Of a stretch of 64,000 nt of DNA, positions 33,382 to 41,442 are shown in pieces. Made by a program: the position numbers and the translations under genes. The stretch covers positions 62,001 through 126,000 of the forward strand of contig NZ_SADR02000021.1 in the NCBI RefSeq assembly GCF_004010325.2, written 5' to 3'. The notes under the pieces are model-generated. The model searched no databases. It was given only the letters and a program-made list of their open reading frames with translations, and was not told the origin of the DNA. How positions within the stretch are numbered: position 1 is the first letter of the stretch; every line of letters begins with the position of its first letter. The stretch comes from Mesorhizobium sp. M00.F.Ca.ET.216.01.1.1 (GTDB lineage: Bacteria > Pseudomonadota > Alphaproteobacteria > Rhizobiales > Rhizobiaceae).

Positions 33382-33697
33382 CGGATTATTCCTTCCTTGT
33401 TGAGCGGCATTTACGGTTTCGCTTGGGCCGCAGAGCTCGGTTAGCCGTCGCTCAAATCAGCCGTGCCATGACTTTGACGGAGGAAGGGATGCCTGCCTAA
33501 GCTCCAGATCGCGTGAGTTTGATGGATGGTGTGCCCCTCGCCCTGCCCGACTTTAGCGCGGCCCGGTCAGCCGAAAAGGGCAGGCGGGTGGAACGGCGTG
33601 GAATTCTCCGGAATTCCTGGAACATTAGCCTGTGGAAAAATACGGCGGCAAGTGCTGGCACGTGTTATGCTTGTAGTGGGCATAAAGGGGCGGTCGG
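33382..33697. other. intergenic, nothing clear
   Basis: About 315 bases between divergent genes. Repeated GGAATTC-type words occur near 33598-33620 but no standard promoter is certain. Confidence 0.4.
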
Positions 33698-34633
33698 ATG
33701 GCACAGTATATCGCGCAGAAGTTACGCTTGACTTCGGCCCTGCTGGGAACCGTCAGCCGCAAGGACCTGGCGGCGGCGTTCCGGAACGTCAATCCGAAAA
33801 CGGCCTTCGATCTCGGCCGCGCCGACAAATGGCTGCAGGGCCGCGCCCAGCCACGCGAACTCAGCGTCTACGACGATTGGTCGAAGCTTCTTGGTCTCGA
33901 TCAGCCCGGCGCCTGGATCGCCGAGAGCGACCTGCCGGCCTTCACGGCGGCGATCTGTGCGCGACACGGTGTCGACAGGGCCGAGCTGGAACGCCGCGCC
34001 GCCGCGCAGTCCGATGCGTCGCATGGGCATGAGGAGCGAAGCCTCGGCGTCGCGCTGGCCGGAACCTACGCCTGCTATTCGCGCGCTTTGTCGCCCTATT
34101 ATCGCGGCCAGCTGATCAGGGGCACCCTGTCGATAGATGCGGGGGCGGGTGCGCATGGCCTGACTGCAGCCTATCGCGAGGTGTTGCCGACCGGGCAACT
34201 GCTGGTCGCCGGGCCGGTGACGCCGGCAAAACGCGGCCTCTATGCGCTTCTAAAGGAAACCGGCGGCGACGCGCATTTCTTCCTCTGCCTGTTCCCGCAG
34301 TCGCAGCCGGGCAGCATTCTGGGCGGCTATATGTGCGGCGGCGCCATCATCGGCCCGGAGCCGCAGCCATCCCTGACCAGGATCCTGATCGTGCGCCTGC
34401 GCGACGCGGTGCCCGATGCATGGGGCGGATATCTGCCGCCCGGCCAGTCGATCGCCGCGGACCTGGCATCGCTTGGCCTGACCCTCGAACAGCCGGAAAC
34501 GGTTGACCGGCAGTTGGCGCAGTTCCTCGTCGGCGACAGCGACGGCGGCGCCAACCAGATCCCGCCGGCCGAGTTCCGCGCCATCCTCGACGTATTCGAC
34601 CGCCATTGGCTACGCCATTCGGGGTGGGGCTGA
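33698..34633 (+). CDS. hypothetical protein with possible N-terminal helix-turn-helix
   Basis: Predicted protein of 311 residues. The first ~90 residues (AQYIAQKLRLTSALLGTVSR, KDLAAAFRNVNPKTAFDLGR, ADKWLQGRAQPRELSVYDDW) look helical and could form an XRE-like DNA-binding unit. Residues ~110-250 are beta/alpha mixed (LGVALAGTYACYSRALSPYY, RGQLIRGTLSIDAGAGAHGL, GSILGGYMCGGAIIGPEPQP). It ends with a short helical region. I do not recognise a family. It stands alone on its strand, next to the phospholipid cluster. Confidence 0.6.
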   Translation: MAQYIAQKLRLTSALLGTVSRKDLAAAFRNVNPKTAFDLGRADKWLQGRAQPRELSVYDDWSKLLGLDQPGAWIAESDLPAFTAAICARHGVDRAELERRAAAQSDASHGHEERSLGVALAGTYACYSRALSPYYRGQLIRGTLSIDAGAGAHGLTAAYREVLPTGQLLVAGPVTPAKRGLYALLKETGGDAHFFLCLFPQSQPGSILGGYMCGGAIIGPEPQPSLTRILIVRLRDAVPDAWGGYLPPGQSIAADLASLGLTLEQPETVDRQLAQFLVGDSDGGANQIPPAEFRAILDVFDRHWLRHSGWG

Positions 34634-34667
34634 GGGGACTTTGATGCGCGGCCCGAAAACGCCGGCG

Positions 34668-34720
34668 CCGAAGCTGCCAATCTCCCCCGCAAGGGGGGAG
34701 ATCGGCTCTCACCGCCGCTT
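34668..34720. repeat. fragment of the CCAATCTCCCCC repeat family
   Basis: GAAGCTGCCAATCTCCCCC, then GCAAGGGGGGAGATCGGC. It matches, in reverse, the inner part of the inverted-repeat element at 63068-63227. Confidence 0.55.
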
Positions 34721-34742
34721 TCGCAAATCTCCGACGTTTTGC

Positions 34743-35687
34743 TCACACCGTCCAGAAATACCTTACCGTATGAAAGAACACCGGGGCAGCGAAGACCAGG
34801 CTGTCGGCGCGGTCCATCATGCCGCCATGGCCCTCGATCAGGTGACCCCAGTCCTTTACCCCCTGGTCGCGCTTGATGGCCGAAGCGACCAGCCCGCCCA
34901 GAAATCCCATCAGGCAGGCGATGAAGGCGACGGCCGCCGCCTGCATCGCCGAAAACGGTGTCAGGAACGACAGCAGCGCGCCGAGCAGGCTCGATGCCAC
35001 CAGCCCGCCGATAAGCCCTTCCCAGGTTTTCGACGGCGACACGGTCGGCGACAGACGGTGCCTGCCGAACAGCTTGCCGAAGATGTACTGCAGCACGTCG
35101 CTGCCTTGCACGGTGATGATCAGGAAGGCGATCAGTAACAGGTTGCGGCCCTCGAAGCCGGGCACATTCAGCGTCAGCAGCGCCGGCACGTGGCTGACGC
35201 AGTAGACCGAGATCATCACGGCCCATTGCTGCGCCGAGACGCGCTCGAGGAAGCGCTCGGTGTCGCCGTTGAGCGCCGTTATCGCCGGCATCAAAAGGAA
35301 GCAGTAGACGGGGATGAAGATGGTGAACAGGCCGTACCAGGCGGTCCACACCAGCCAGTACTGGAACGGGATGATGATGCCGAACATGCCGAGCAGCACC
35401 CAGTGGTCGCTGCGCCGGCTGTGCGTCAGCGTCACGAATTCGCGCAGCGCCGCAAACGAGATCAGCGCGAACAGGATGGTCATGCCGTAGCGGCCGAAGA
35501 AGAAGGCGACGGTGATCGCCAGCACCATCACCCACCAGGCGTTGATGCGCTGGTTTAGGTTGACCAGCGTCGGCCCGAGCGGTTTCGGCGCCCGCCACGA
35601 CAGCATGCCGGCGACCAGGCTTGCCGTGGTCAGCACGCCAACCAGGCCGACGACCAGAATGACGGTTTCGTGCATCATTTGCAGCAT
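34743..35687 (-). CDS. phosphatidate cytidylyltransferase (CdsA/YnbB-like)
   Basis: Predicted protein of 314 residues with about eight membrane helices. The CdsA signature is visible near the C-terminus: ASAIKRDQGVKDWGHLIEGH, then GGMMDRADSLVF (S-x-x-K-R...KD...GHGG-x-x-DR-x-D). It makes CDP-diacylglycerol, the activated lipid precursor. It closes the operon that also holds an acyltransferase, a PAP2 phosphatase and a CDP-alcohol phosphatidyltransferase, which parallels E. coli YnbB. An essential housekeeping CdsA normally sits beside uppS and dxr; this copy is therefore likely accessory. A palindromic repeat separates it from the upstream gene. Confidence 0.88.
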   Translation of the reverse strand: MLQMMHETVILVVGLVGVLTTASLVAGMLSWRAPKPLGPTLVNLNQRINAWWVMVLAITVAFFFGRYGMTILFALISFAALREFVTLTHSRRSDHWVLLGMFGIIIPFQYWLVWTAWYGLFTIFIPVYCFLLMPAITALNGDTERFLERVSAQQWAVMISVYCVSHVPALLTLNVPGFEGRNLLLIAFLIITVQGSDVLQYIFGKLFGRHRLSPTVSPSKTWEGLIGGLVASSLLGALLSFLTPFSAMQAAAVAFIACLMGFLGGLVASAIKRDQGVKDWGHLIEGHGGMMDRADSLVFAAPVFFHTVRYFWTV

Positions 35688-35701
35688 CTTGCTCTTTGTT
35701 T

Positions 35702-35750
35702 GACCATGATCTTTTCCGAAAACCGGGCGCCACTTTTCGGGATCATGGTC
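35702..35750. repeat. 49-bp palindromic dispersed repeat (copy 2)
   Basis: GACCATGATCTTTTCCGAAAACC ... CACTTTTCGGGATCATGGTC pattern with inverted ends GACCATGATC / GATCATGGTC. It ends at the stop codon of the PlsC gene and may act as an intra-operon hairpin. Confidence 0.75.
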
Positions 35751-36412
35751 TAATCATCTCGTTGCGGGCGGGGGTTGAGCGCCAGCAGTGTCTCGCGGGC
35801 ACGCTCAAGAAAGGCGCGGCGTTCCTCGCCGGGCGCGATCGCCACCGGCGGGCCGAAGACGACGCGGCAGAGCAGCGGCACCGGCAGGAACTGGCCCTTG
35901 GGCAGCACGCGCGACATGTTCTCGATCCAGCACGGGATGAGTTCGACCTCAGGCCGCGCCATGGACAGATTGTAGAGGCCGGAGCGAAACGGCAGCAGCG
36001 CCTCGTCCGAGGTGTTGCGGGTGCCTTCGGGAAACAGGATCAGCGAATGGCCCTTATCGAGCACCGACAGCATGATCGCGATCGGGTTCTGCGCCGCGTC
36101 CGTCCACTGCCGGTGGATCAGCACGGAGGACAGCATGTCCTGCGCGATGAAGCGGCGCAGCCGCGATTTGCCCCAATATTCGGCGGCCGCCACGGCATGG
36201 GTGCGGGCGCGCACCTTTTCGCTGAGGCAGGCCGACAAAAGGATGAAGTCGCCGTGGCTGGCATGGTTGGCGAAGTAGATGCGCTGCCGCTCCGAAGGCT
36301 CGCTGCCGTTCCAGATCGGCCGCACCCCGGTCACCGCCCAGGCCAGCGCCGACAGGCCGACCGAGGTCGCCGTCTGCAGCAGGGTGAAGGTGCTGGTCCG
36401 AAGCGTGTTCAT
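35750..36412 (-). CDS. PlsC-type 1-acyl-glycerol-3-phosphate acyltransferase
   Basis: Predicted protein of 220 residues. The acyltransferase motif NHASHGD (H-x4-D, ~49-55) and the FPEGTR motif (~121-126) are intact, with a hydrophobic N-terminus (TSVGLSALAWAVTG) for membrane contact. Such enzymes acylate lysophosphatidic acid or related lysolipids at the inner membrane. It is the fifth gene of the ynb-like cluster. The start ATG at 36412 lies 8 bases after the preceding stop. A preference for an unusual acceptor is possible because of the context. Confidence 0.87.
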   Translation of the reverse strand: MNTLRTSTFTLLQTATSVGLSALAWAVTGVRPIWNGSEPSERQRIYFANHASHGDFILLSACLSEKVRARTHAVAAAEYWGKSRLRRFIAQDMLSSVLIHRQWTDAAQNPIAIMLSVLDKGHSLILFPEGTRNTSDEALLPFRSGLYNLSMARPEVELIPCWIENMSRVLPKGQFLPVPLLCRVVFGPPVAIAPGEERRAFLERARETLLALNPRPQRDD

Positions 36413-36420
36413 TGGCGGGC

Positions 36421-36855
36421 TCAGAGGAATGCCGCGGCGAAGGATGTAGCCGCGAACAGTCCGAATGCGATGCGCTGCTTGATGACCAGGCGGCGCGTGC
36501 CTGCCATTCGCTGGTCGAGCGATCGAGGCACCGCAGCGGTGGTTTTCAGCCGCATGCGCGCCAGCACGTCGTCGACCGCAGCGCCGCCGGCGGTCTCGCT
36601 GGCGTGGCTTGCCATCAGTCGAAATAGCAGCGCGTCGAACAACAGCAGGACTGAGAAGGCGAGGGTAGCGACAGCACTTGCCGCGGCAACCAGCCAGGCC
36701 GCCGCCGTGAGCGGGCTCGCCAGAGGCAGGGCCACCATGCCGACGAAAGGCGCGGCCATCATTGCAGCCACGATCAGCAGCACCGGCCACGCCGCCTGCA
36801 CCACCAGCTCGGCGGCGAATGCCGCGGCTTTGTCCTGATAGGCGTCACCACTCAT
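36421..36855 (-). CDS. hypothetical membrane protein of the phospholipid cluster
   Basis: Predicted protein of 144 residues. Two or three hydrophobic helices (AAWPVLLIVAAMMAAPFVGM, AAWLVAAASAVATLAFSVLL, IAFGLFAATSFAAAFL), with a charged cytoplasmic segment between (ARMRLKTTAAVPRSLDQRMA). Its ATG overlaps the stop of the upstream phosphatase gene (ATGA), and the stop is 8 bases from the PlsC start. The tight coupling ties it to the cluster. No family recognised; the E. coli ynb operon has no obvious counterpart. Confidence 0.7.
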   Translation of the reverse strand: MSGDAYQDKAAAFAAELVVQAAWPVLLIVAAMMAAPFVGMVALPLASPLTAAAWLVAAASAVATLAFSVLLLFDALLFRLMASHASETAGGAAVDDVLARMRLKTTAAVPRSLDQRMAGTRRLVIKQRIAFGLFAATSFAAAFL

Positions 36856-38180
36856 GCCGGCTTGTCCACCCCGATGGCGCCAAGATGCACCGGCCGGCCT
36901 GTCGCCGCGAGCTTTTTTCGCGCTTGCGCCACGGTATGCGAGCGGCCGCTGGCGACCAGCCATTCGGCGACGACGCTAGCGCTGCGCTGGAAGCCGAGCG
37001 CGCAGCAGACCAGCACCGTGCCATGCTTGCGCGCCGTCTCGATCGCCACCACCGCCTCGGCGAGCCTGTCCTGTGAAGGCGGCAAAAGGTCGAGGACGGC
37101 AAGGCTCGTCCAGCGGCCGGAGGCGCGGCGCGGCCTTTCCAGTTCGGCGGCAAGATCGATCACCGTGCCAAAACCGTCGGCCTCGCCGGCGGTCGGGAAG
37201 CGGCCGAGGAAAACGCCGTCAGTGACCAGGACTCGCGGCGGCAGCTTGCGCGTCCACATCAACAAATTGACCCTGGCGCCGAGCCGGTAGGGCCAAAGCA
37301 ACACGCGGCTGGCCAGCGAAACGCCGCCGTCGGACGCTTTCTGGAATACGCGCGGACCAGCCCCGGCATAGCCGAAGGCGACGATGGCCAGCGCCAGCGC
37401 CGGCCACAACAGGATGAGCGAGACGGCGGAGACAAGCGCACCGGCAATGGCGCCGGCCAGCGCAAGCGCCGCGCCCAGCGCGTAGAACAGCGTCAGCCGC
37501 CGCGCCCTCGGGTCAGAGGTCGGCCGGAAGCCGGCGAACGGCAGCTTGCCGTCGCGCGGGAACAGCCACAGGGCGAAGAAGCCAAGCAGCGCGCCGGTCG
37601 GGATATCGATGAAATGATGCTGCCATGTCGTCAGCACCGAGGCGCCGATCAGCAGGCACCAGCCATGCCAGATGGGTCTGGCGATGCCGCCGAGACGGTT
37701 TCGCCAATGATCCCAGATGATCACCAGCAGCGCGATATGCAGCGACGGCGCCTGGTTGAACGGCTTGTCGAAGCCGCCAAGCACCGCAAACAGAAAACCC
37801 GGCAAGCCCGATGTTTCGGGCCGCACGAACGTCGCCTTCAGCGGGAACAGGATGAAGCAGGCGACGGCAACGAATTGTGCCGTGAGATAGCGGCCGGCAA
37901 GGCGGTCGACGCCGCTCCTGGTGTCGTTCAACAGCAGCGACAGGCCGTAGAACAGGTTGATCGACCAGTAGGGCACGATCGTCCAGGCCATGAACGGGAT
38001 GGCGCGCTCCCAGCCAGAGACGATGCTGCCGACATCGTCGTGCCGCGACGCCAGCCAGTTGGCGAAGCCGTAGGTCGAATAGAATAGCGGCGCCAGCAGT
38101 ACCAGCCACAGCGCCGCGCGCAGCACGACGCGGCTATAAGGCTCGCGCGTCGGGGCAGGGGCAGGGTCAGCGGCAGGCAT
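36852..38180 (-). CDS. PAP2-like membrane phosphatase fused to a dual-specificity phosphatase (YnbD-like)
   Basis: Predicted protein of 442 residues. The N-terminal ~240 residues have six helices with PAP2-like motifs (NQAPSLHIALLVIIWDHW, then HHFIDIPTGALLG). The C-terminal ~150 residues are a cytoplasmic dual-specificity/tyrosine phosphatase domain with the P-loop VLVCCALGFQRSAS (C-x5-R), where the usual His before the Cys is Cys. The same fusion occurs in E. coli YnbD. It may remove phosphate from a lipid intermediate. The ATG at 38180 is 3 bases from the previous stop. An open frame extends upstream but is only a shadow of the methyltransferase gene. Confidence 0.85.
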   Translation of the reverse strand: MPAADPAPAPTREPYSRVVLRAALWLVLLAPLFYSTYGFANWLASRHDDVGSIVSGWERAIPFMAWTIVPYWSINLFYGLSLLLNDTRSGVDRLAGRYLTAQFVAVACFILFPLKATFVRPETSGLPGFLFAVLGGFDKPFNQAPSLHIALLVIIWDHWRNRLGGIARPIWHGWCLLIGASVLTTWQHHFIDIPTGALLGFFALWLFPRDGKLPFAGFRPTSDPRARRLTLFYALGAALALAGAIAGALVSAVSLILLWPALALAIVAFGYAGAGPRVFQKASDGGVSLASRVLLWPYRLGARVNLLMWTRKLPPRVLVTDGVFLGRFPTAGEADGFGTVIDLAAELERPRRASGRWTSLAVLDLLPPSQDRLAEAVVAIETARKHGTVLVCCALGFQRSASVVAEWLVASGRSHTVAQARKKLAATGRPVHLGAIGVDKPA

Positions 38181-38182
38181 GC

Positions 38183-39961
38183 TCAGACGCGCCGCGCGAC
38201 CGAGACGGTGAAGATGCCCCACTGGTCGATGCGCTGGTCGAGTTTCTCGAAGCCGGCAGCAGCCACCAGCTGGTCCATCTCGCCTTGCGTGCGCCGCCGC
38301 ATCACCCAGGCCTGGCCGCCGCGATGCGAGGTCAGGCTGCGTGCGATCATCTCCAGCTGCGGATGCCAGGGCTGGTTGGTGTAGATGAGCATGCTGCCCG
38401 GCTGCATCGCCGTGGCCAGCCCACCGAGCGAGCGGGCGATCAGCGTGTTGTCGGAAAACAATTCGTAAAGCCCGGAGACGATGGCAAGGTCCGGCGCCGG
38501 CTTCAGCCCGGCAAGCATTTGGGCATCGAAGGCGTCCGCCTGGTTGAATGTGACGCAGGTTGGCAGATGCCGCTCGGCGATCATCTTGCAGCCGAGCCCA
38601 ACATTCAGCCCGGAATAATCCTGCAGCCGCACGCTCGCCGGCAGCTCGGCGCATTTCGCTACCGCGTCGAGCACGTAGCGGCCATGGCCAGCGGCGATAT
38701 CGACGACGTGCACCGGCCGGCCGGCGGCCTTCAGCATTGCTGCAGCGCTGCCGATCAGCTCTTCCAGATTGAGCTTGCGCTGGCGGATGCCGCGCCAGCC
38801 GATGGCGTCGAGAAAGGTGCGGTCGATCATGCGGCCGAGCGGGCCAGTGCCTCGCGGCTCGTTCTCGTAGACATAATCGAGCGTCGAGCCGGAATCGAAG
38901 CCGGTGGCAATCCCGGTCTTCATGCCCGGCGACAGCCAGGCGCCCATGCGAATCGAGGCTCGGCTCATTGCCCAGTAAAGGCCCCTCGGCGACAGCAGCG
39001 GCAGCGGCGAGGCCAGCCGGTCGGCCTCGTCGCGGGTGTAGCCGGCACGGTCGGCCCCACGCAGGTCGATCGGTGTCTGCGGCGCGGCGAACTGCCTTTC
39101 GAGGAACGGCCTGATCAGGTCGAGCGCTTGGCTGCGGTCGCGCTCGCCCAGCGTGTCGTGGAAGAAGCCGGGCAGCACGTGACGCTCCTTGGCAGGGCTG
39201 GCGAGGTTGACGAAGAACTCGTGCTGCGGCCCGTGCCGCACCACCCAGTCGGCGCCCGAGATCAGCAGCTGCGTCGGCACGGTGATGGCGCGGGCATCGG
39301 CGACGATGCGCGCCGCGTGGTCGTAGAGCTCGACCAGGATGTTGGAGGCGATCGGCCGCGTGATCAGCGGGTCGGCCTCGAAGGAAGCGATGCGCTTGGC
39401 ATCGTGCGTCAGCAACTTTGCCTTGACGTAGGAATTGACGAAGAAGCGGCCCTTGATCTTCTGCCACAGCGCGATGCCCTGTTTGGCGAAGGGCACGTAG
39501 AGCTTGACCGAGAAGGCCGGCGAGGCCAGCACCAGAGCGCGGATCTCGGGCGCGTAGTCATGCACCCAGGCGGCTGCGAGCACGGCGCCGAAGGATTGCG
39601 CGATCAGCGCGATGTCGCGCTTGATGAAACCGTCCTTGCCTATCTCGCGCACGAAACAGTCGATGTCGCGCACCAGGGCGGCAAAGGACGGCGCATAGCC
39701 GCGTTCGCCGGCCGAGCGGCCGTTGCCGCGCGCGTCCCAGGCGTAAAAGGCATAGTCGGGCATTGCCAGCTCATCGGCCAGATGCGCCATGCGGCCGCCG
39801 TGTTCGTGGCCGCGGTGGAACAGCAGAACCGCGCCCTTGCGGCTTTCGGACAGCGCCGGCCAGTAGCGGTAGAAGATCTCGGTGCCGTCATGGCTCTTGA
39901 AGCTGCGCTCCTGCGCCACCCGCTCCAGGCTTGCTGCGGCGGTGATGTTCTCGTGAAGCAT
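38183..39961 (-). CDS. bifunctional alpha/beta hydrolase - SAM methyltransferase (YnbC-like)
   Basis: Predicted protein of 592 residues. Residues ~1-305 form a lysophospholipase-type alpha/beta hydrolase: FHRGHEHGGRM (oxyanion loop), YAWDARGNGRS, nucleophile elbow IAQSFGA, and a late His in FFHDTLGERDRS. Residues ~330-592 form a class I methyltransferase (HVVDIAAGHGRYVLDAV for SAM binding, LAIVSGLYELFSD). The same two-domain protein is YnbC in E. coli. It may release or transfer an acyl group and methylate a lipid head group (inference). GGGGGAAG precedes the ATG. Confidence 0.87.
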   Translation of the reverse strand: MLHENITAAASLERVAQERSFKSHDGTEIFYRYWPALSESRKGAVLLFHRGHEHGGRMAHLADELAMPDYAFYAWDARGNGRSAGERGYAPSFAALVRDIDCFVREIGKDGFIKRDIALIAQSFGAVLAAAWVHDYAPEIRALVLASPAFSVKLYVPFAKQGIALWQKIKGRFFVNSYVKAKLLTHDAKRIASFEADPLITRPIASNILVELYDHAARIVADARAITVPTQLLISGADWVVRHGPQHEFFVNLASPAKERHVLPGFFHDTLGERDRSQALDLIRPFLERQFAAPQTPIDLRGADRAGYTRDEADRLASPLPLLSPRGLYWAMSRASIRMGAWLSPGMKTGIATGFDSGSTLDYVYENEPRGTGPLGRMIDRTFLDAIGWRGIRQRKLNLEELIGSAAAMLKAAGRPVHVVDIAAGHGRYVLDAVAKCAELPASVRLQDYSGLNVGLGCKMIAERHLPTCVTFNQADAFDAQMLAGLKPAPDLAIVSGLYELFSDNTLIARSLGGLATAMQPGSMLIYTNQPWHPQLEMIARSLTSHRGGQAWVMRRRTQGEMDQLVAAAGFEKLDQRIDQWGIFTVSVARRV

Positions 39962-39981
39962 GGCTTCCCCCTGGCGGCCGA

Positions 39982-40584
39982 TCATTGACCGCCCGCTTTA
40001 AGGCCGCTGCGTATCCGGTTGATGGCGGTCGCCAGCGAGAGTGTAGCCATGGCCGGAAACACAAGCGGGGTGATCGCCTCGACCCACAGGCCGCAGGCGA
40101 TGAGCGCGGCGATGATGCCGAGCGCCAGCGCTCGGTCGCTCTTGCCGAACGGCCCGGCATAGTTGCGCCCGGTTCCCGCCGCGACGCCGAGCACACCGGC
40201 GTATTCGGCGATGACAGCCGTAATGGCGAAGGCGACGACGCCAGATGCCGGGAAGGCGGCGGCAAAAGCCAGGATCAGCGCCAGGTCCGAGACGACGTCG
40301 CAGAGTTCGTTGAGATACATGCCGAGCTTCGACGCCTGCCCATGTTCCCGCGCCAGCATCCCGTCGATGGCGTTGAGCGCCATGCGCAAAAACAGCACCA
40401 CCGGCATCAGCAGGAAGACCGCGCGATGGCCGGCAAACGCCGCGACGAGCAAGCCGGTGGCGACCGAGAGAGCGGCAGCAAGAAGCGTGACCTGGTTGGC
40501 GGTGACGCCGGCCCCAGCCAGCCGGTCGGCAAGCGGCCTCAACCTCGCCTGAAAGGCCGGTTTCAGCGCATAGAGCGTCGGCAT
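39982..40584 (-). CDS. CDP-alcohol phosphatidyltransferase (YnbA-like)
   Basis: Predicted protein of 200 residues with about six membrane helices. The CDP-OH-P motif is present as DGMLAREHGQASKLG, MYLNELCDVVSD. The canonical pattern is DG-x2-AR-x8-G-x3-D-x3-D, and here the third Asp position is Asn (LNE). I recall this substitution in YnbA-like proteins, but cannot verify it. The enzyme joins an alcohol to the phosphatidyl group of CDP-diacylglycerol; the alcohol is unknown. It is the first gene of the cluster, 20 bases upstream of the hydrolase/methyltransferase gene. Confidence 0.87.
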   Translation of the reverse strand: MPTLYALKPAFQARLRPLADRLAGAGVTANQVTLLAAALSVATGLLVAAFAGHRAVFLLMPVVLFLRMALNAIDGMLAREHGQASKLGMYLNELCDVVSDLALILAFAAAFPASGVVAFAITAVIAEYAGVLGVAAGTGRNYAGPFGKSDRALALGIIAALIACGLWVEAITPLVFPAMATLSLATAINRIRSGLKAGGQ

Positions 40585-40666
40585 GTGTGAGCCCCCCGGC
40601 CGCGGCGCGAATTGACTTGGCGAGGATGGTCAATCGGCTGACATAACGCAAGGGCAGGGCTGCTTT

Positions 40667-40816
40667 CCTTCTCCCCTTGTGGGAGAAGGTGGCCGAGCGC
40701 AGCTCGGTCGGATGAGGGGTGTTCCACCTTGGCGCCTGCTTACCCCTCACCCGGATAGCCAACCGATTTGTGAAGGGCAAATCGGGGCAGTCCGACCTCT
40801 CTCACAAGGGGAGAGG
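40667..40816. repeat. RIME-like intergenic element (copy C)
   Basis: Starts CCTTCTCCCCTTGTGGGAGAAGG, contains CGGATGAGGGGTGTTCCACC and CCCTCACCCGGATAGCC, ends CCTCTCTCACAAGGGGAGAGG. It is the most complete of the three copies. Confidence 0.8.
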
Positions 40817-40986
40817 TAAGGGAAGTCCGCGAACCACGGCCGGCTTCCGGTCTGCAGGTCGCAGCCCTGTATGTAGCATGGACAGGAAAGGGCACTTCAC
40901 AGTCAGCAGCAACCGTCAGTCGAGCCAAGAGCGAGCGGCGCACTGCCACAGGAGGCGAGTGCTGGCCGCTCGTCCGGCGCCGCCGT

Positions 40987-41324
40987 CGACGCTGTTGTTG
41001 CGAAACCCCCCGCCCCGTCACCAACAGCCACGGCCATGGCGTGACCCATGAGTTTGCGAATATCCATTGGCGGCGCGCGCTGTCAACGCCGTCGCGCCGG
41101 GGGCGGAACGGCGGTTTTCGGGCCCTCCAGGCCGCCGTGCCGATGCTGTGCGTCCGCGCATTCGCCGTCACGAAAAGCCTGGGAAATGGCGGTTTTCCGC
41201 GGTTTTCGCCGGTTCGGCGAATGGCGCACCGGCGGTGGCGTAGCGCTTGAATCGCCACGTTTTTCCTTGGCCGGAGCGCCTTTGCGTCGGGTTTTTCAAC
41301 CTGACTTTTTTTGGGTGTATTTTC
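40987..41324 (+). repeat. left direct repeat flanking the secreted enzyme gene
   Basis: Shares with 43784-44036, in the same orientation, CGACGCTGTTGTTGCGAA, GGCGGTTTTCGGGCCCTCC, GCCGATGCTGTGCGTCCGCG, GGCGGTTTTCC, GCGCTTGAATCG and TTTTCAACCTGACTTTTTTT. This copy carries about 70 extra bases near 41030-41100. Confidence 0.8.
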
Positions 41325-41442
41325 CCCCGGGGTGGCGCCCGCGCTGTTGGTTGTGCCGCCGCCCATCCCGCAGTGTGAACCGCTTCATGGTGCGATCGTG
41401 CGAACCGGGGCAGGGGAGTGAAGCCAAAGCGCGGAGGGTGCG

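Larger units (their letters stand above)
40585..41442. other. 860-base non-coding region holding a RIME-like element and a direct repeat
   Basis: Between the phospholipid cluster and the secreted enzyme gene. It contains the RIME-like copy C (40667-40816) and the left direct repeat (40987-41324). No gene is supported on either strand. Confidence 0.55.

Noticed and set aside
36852..39467. An 871-codon minus-strand open frame that would fuse the phosphatase to an upstream protein
   Set aside because: The upstream half is an out-of-frame shadow of the hydrolase/methyltransferase gene, which has clear catalytic motifs; the phosphatase has its own start at 38180.
38285..39988. A 567-codon plus-strand open frame opposite the hydrolase/methyltransferase
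   Set aside because: Antisense shadow in high-GC coding sequence, with no ribosome-binding site or family.
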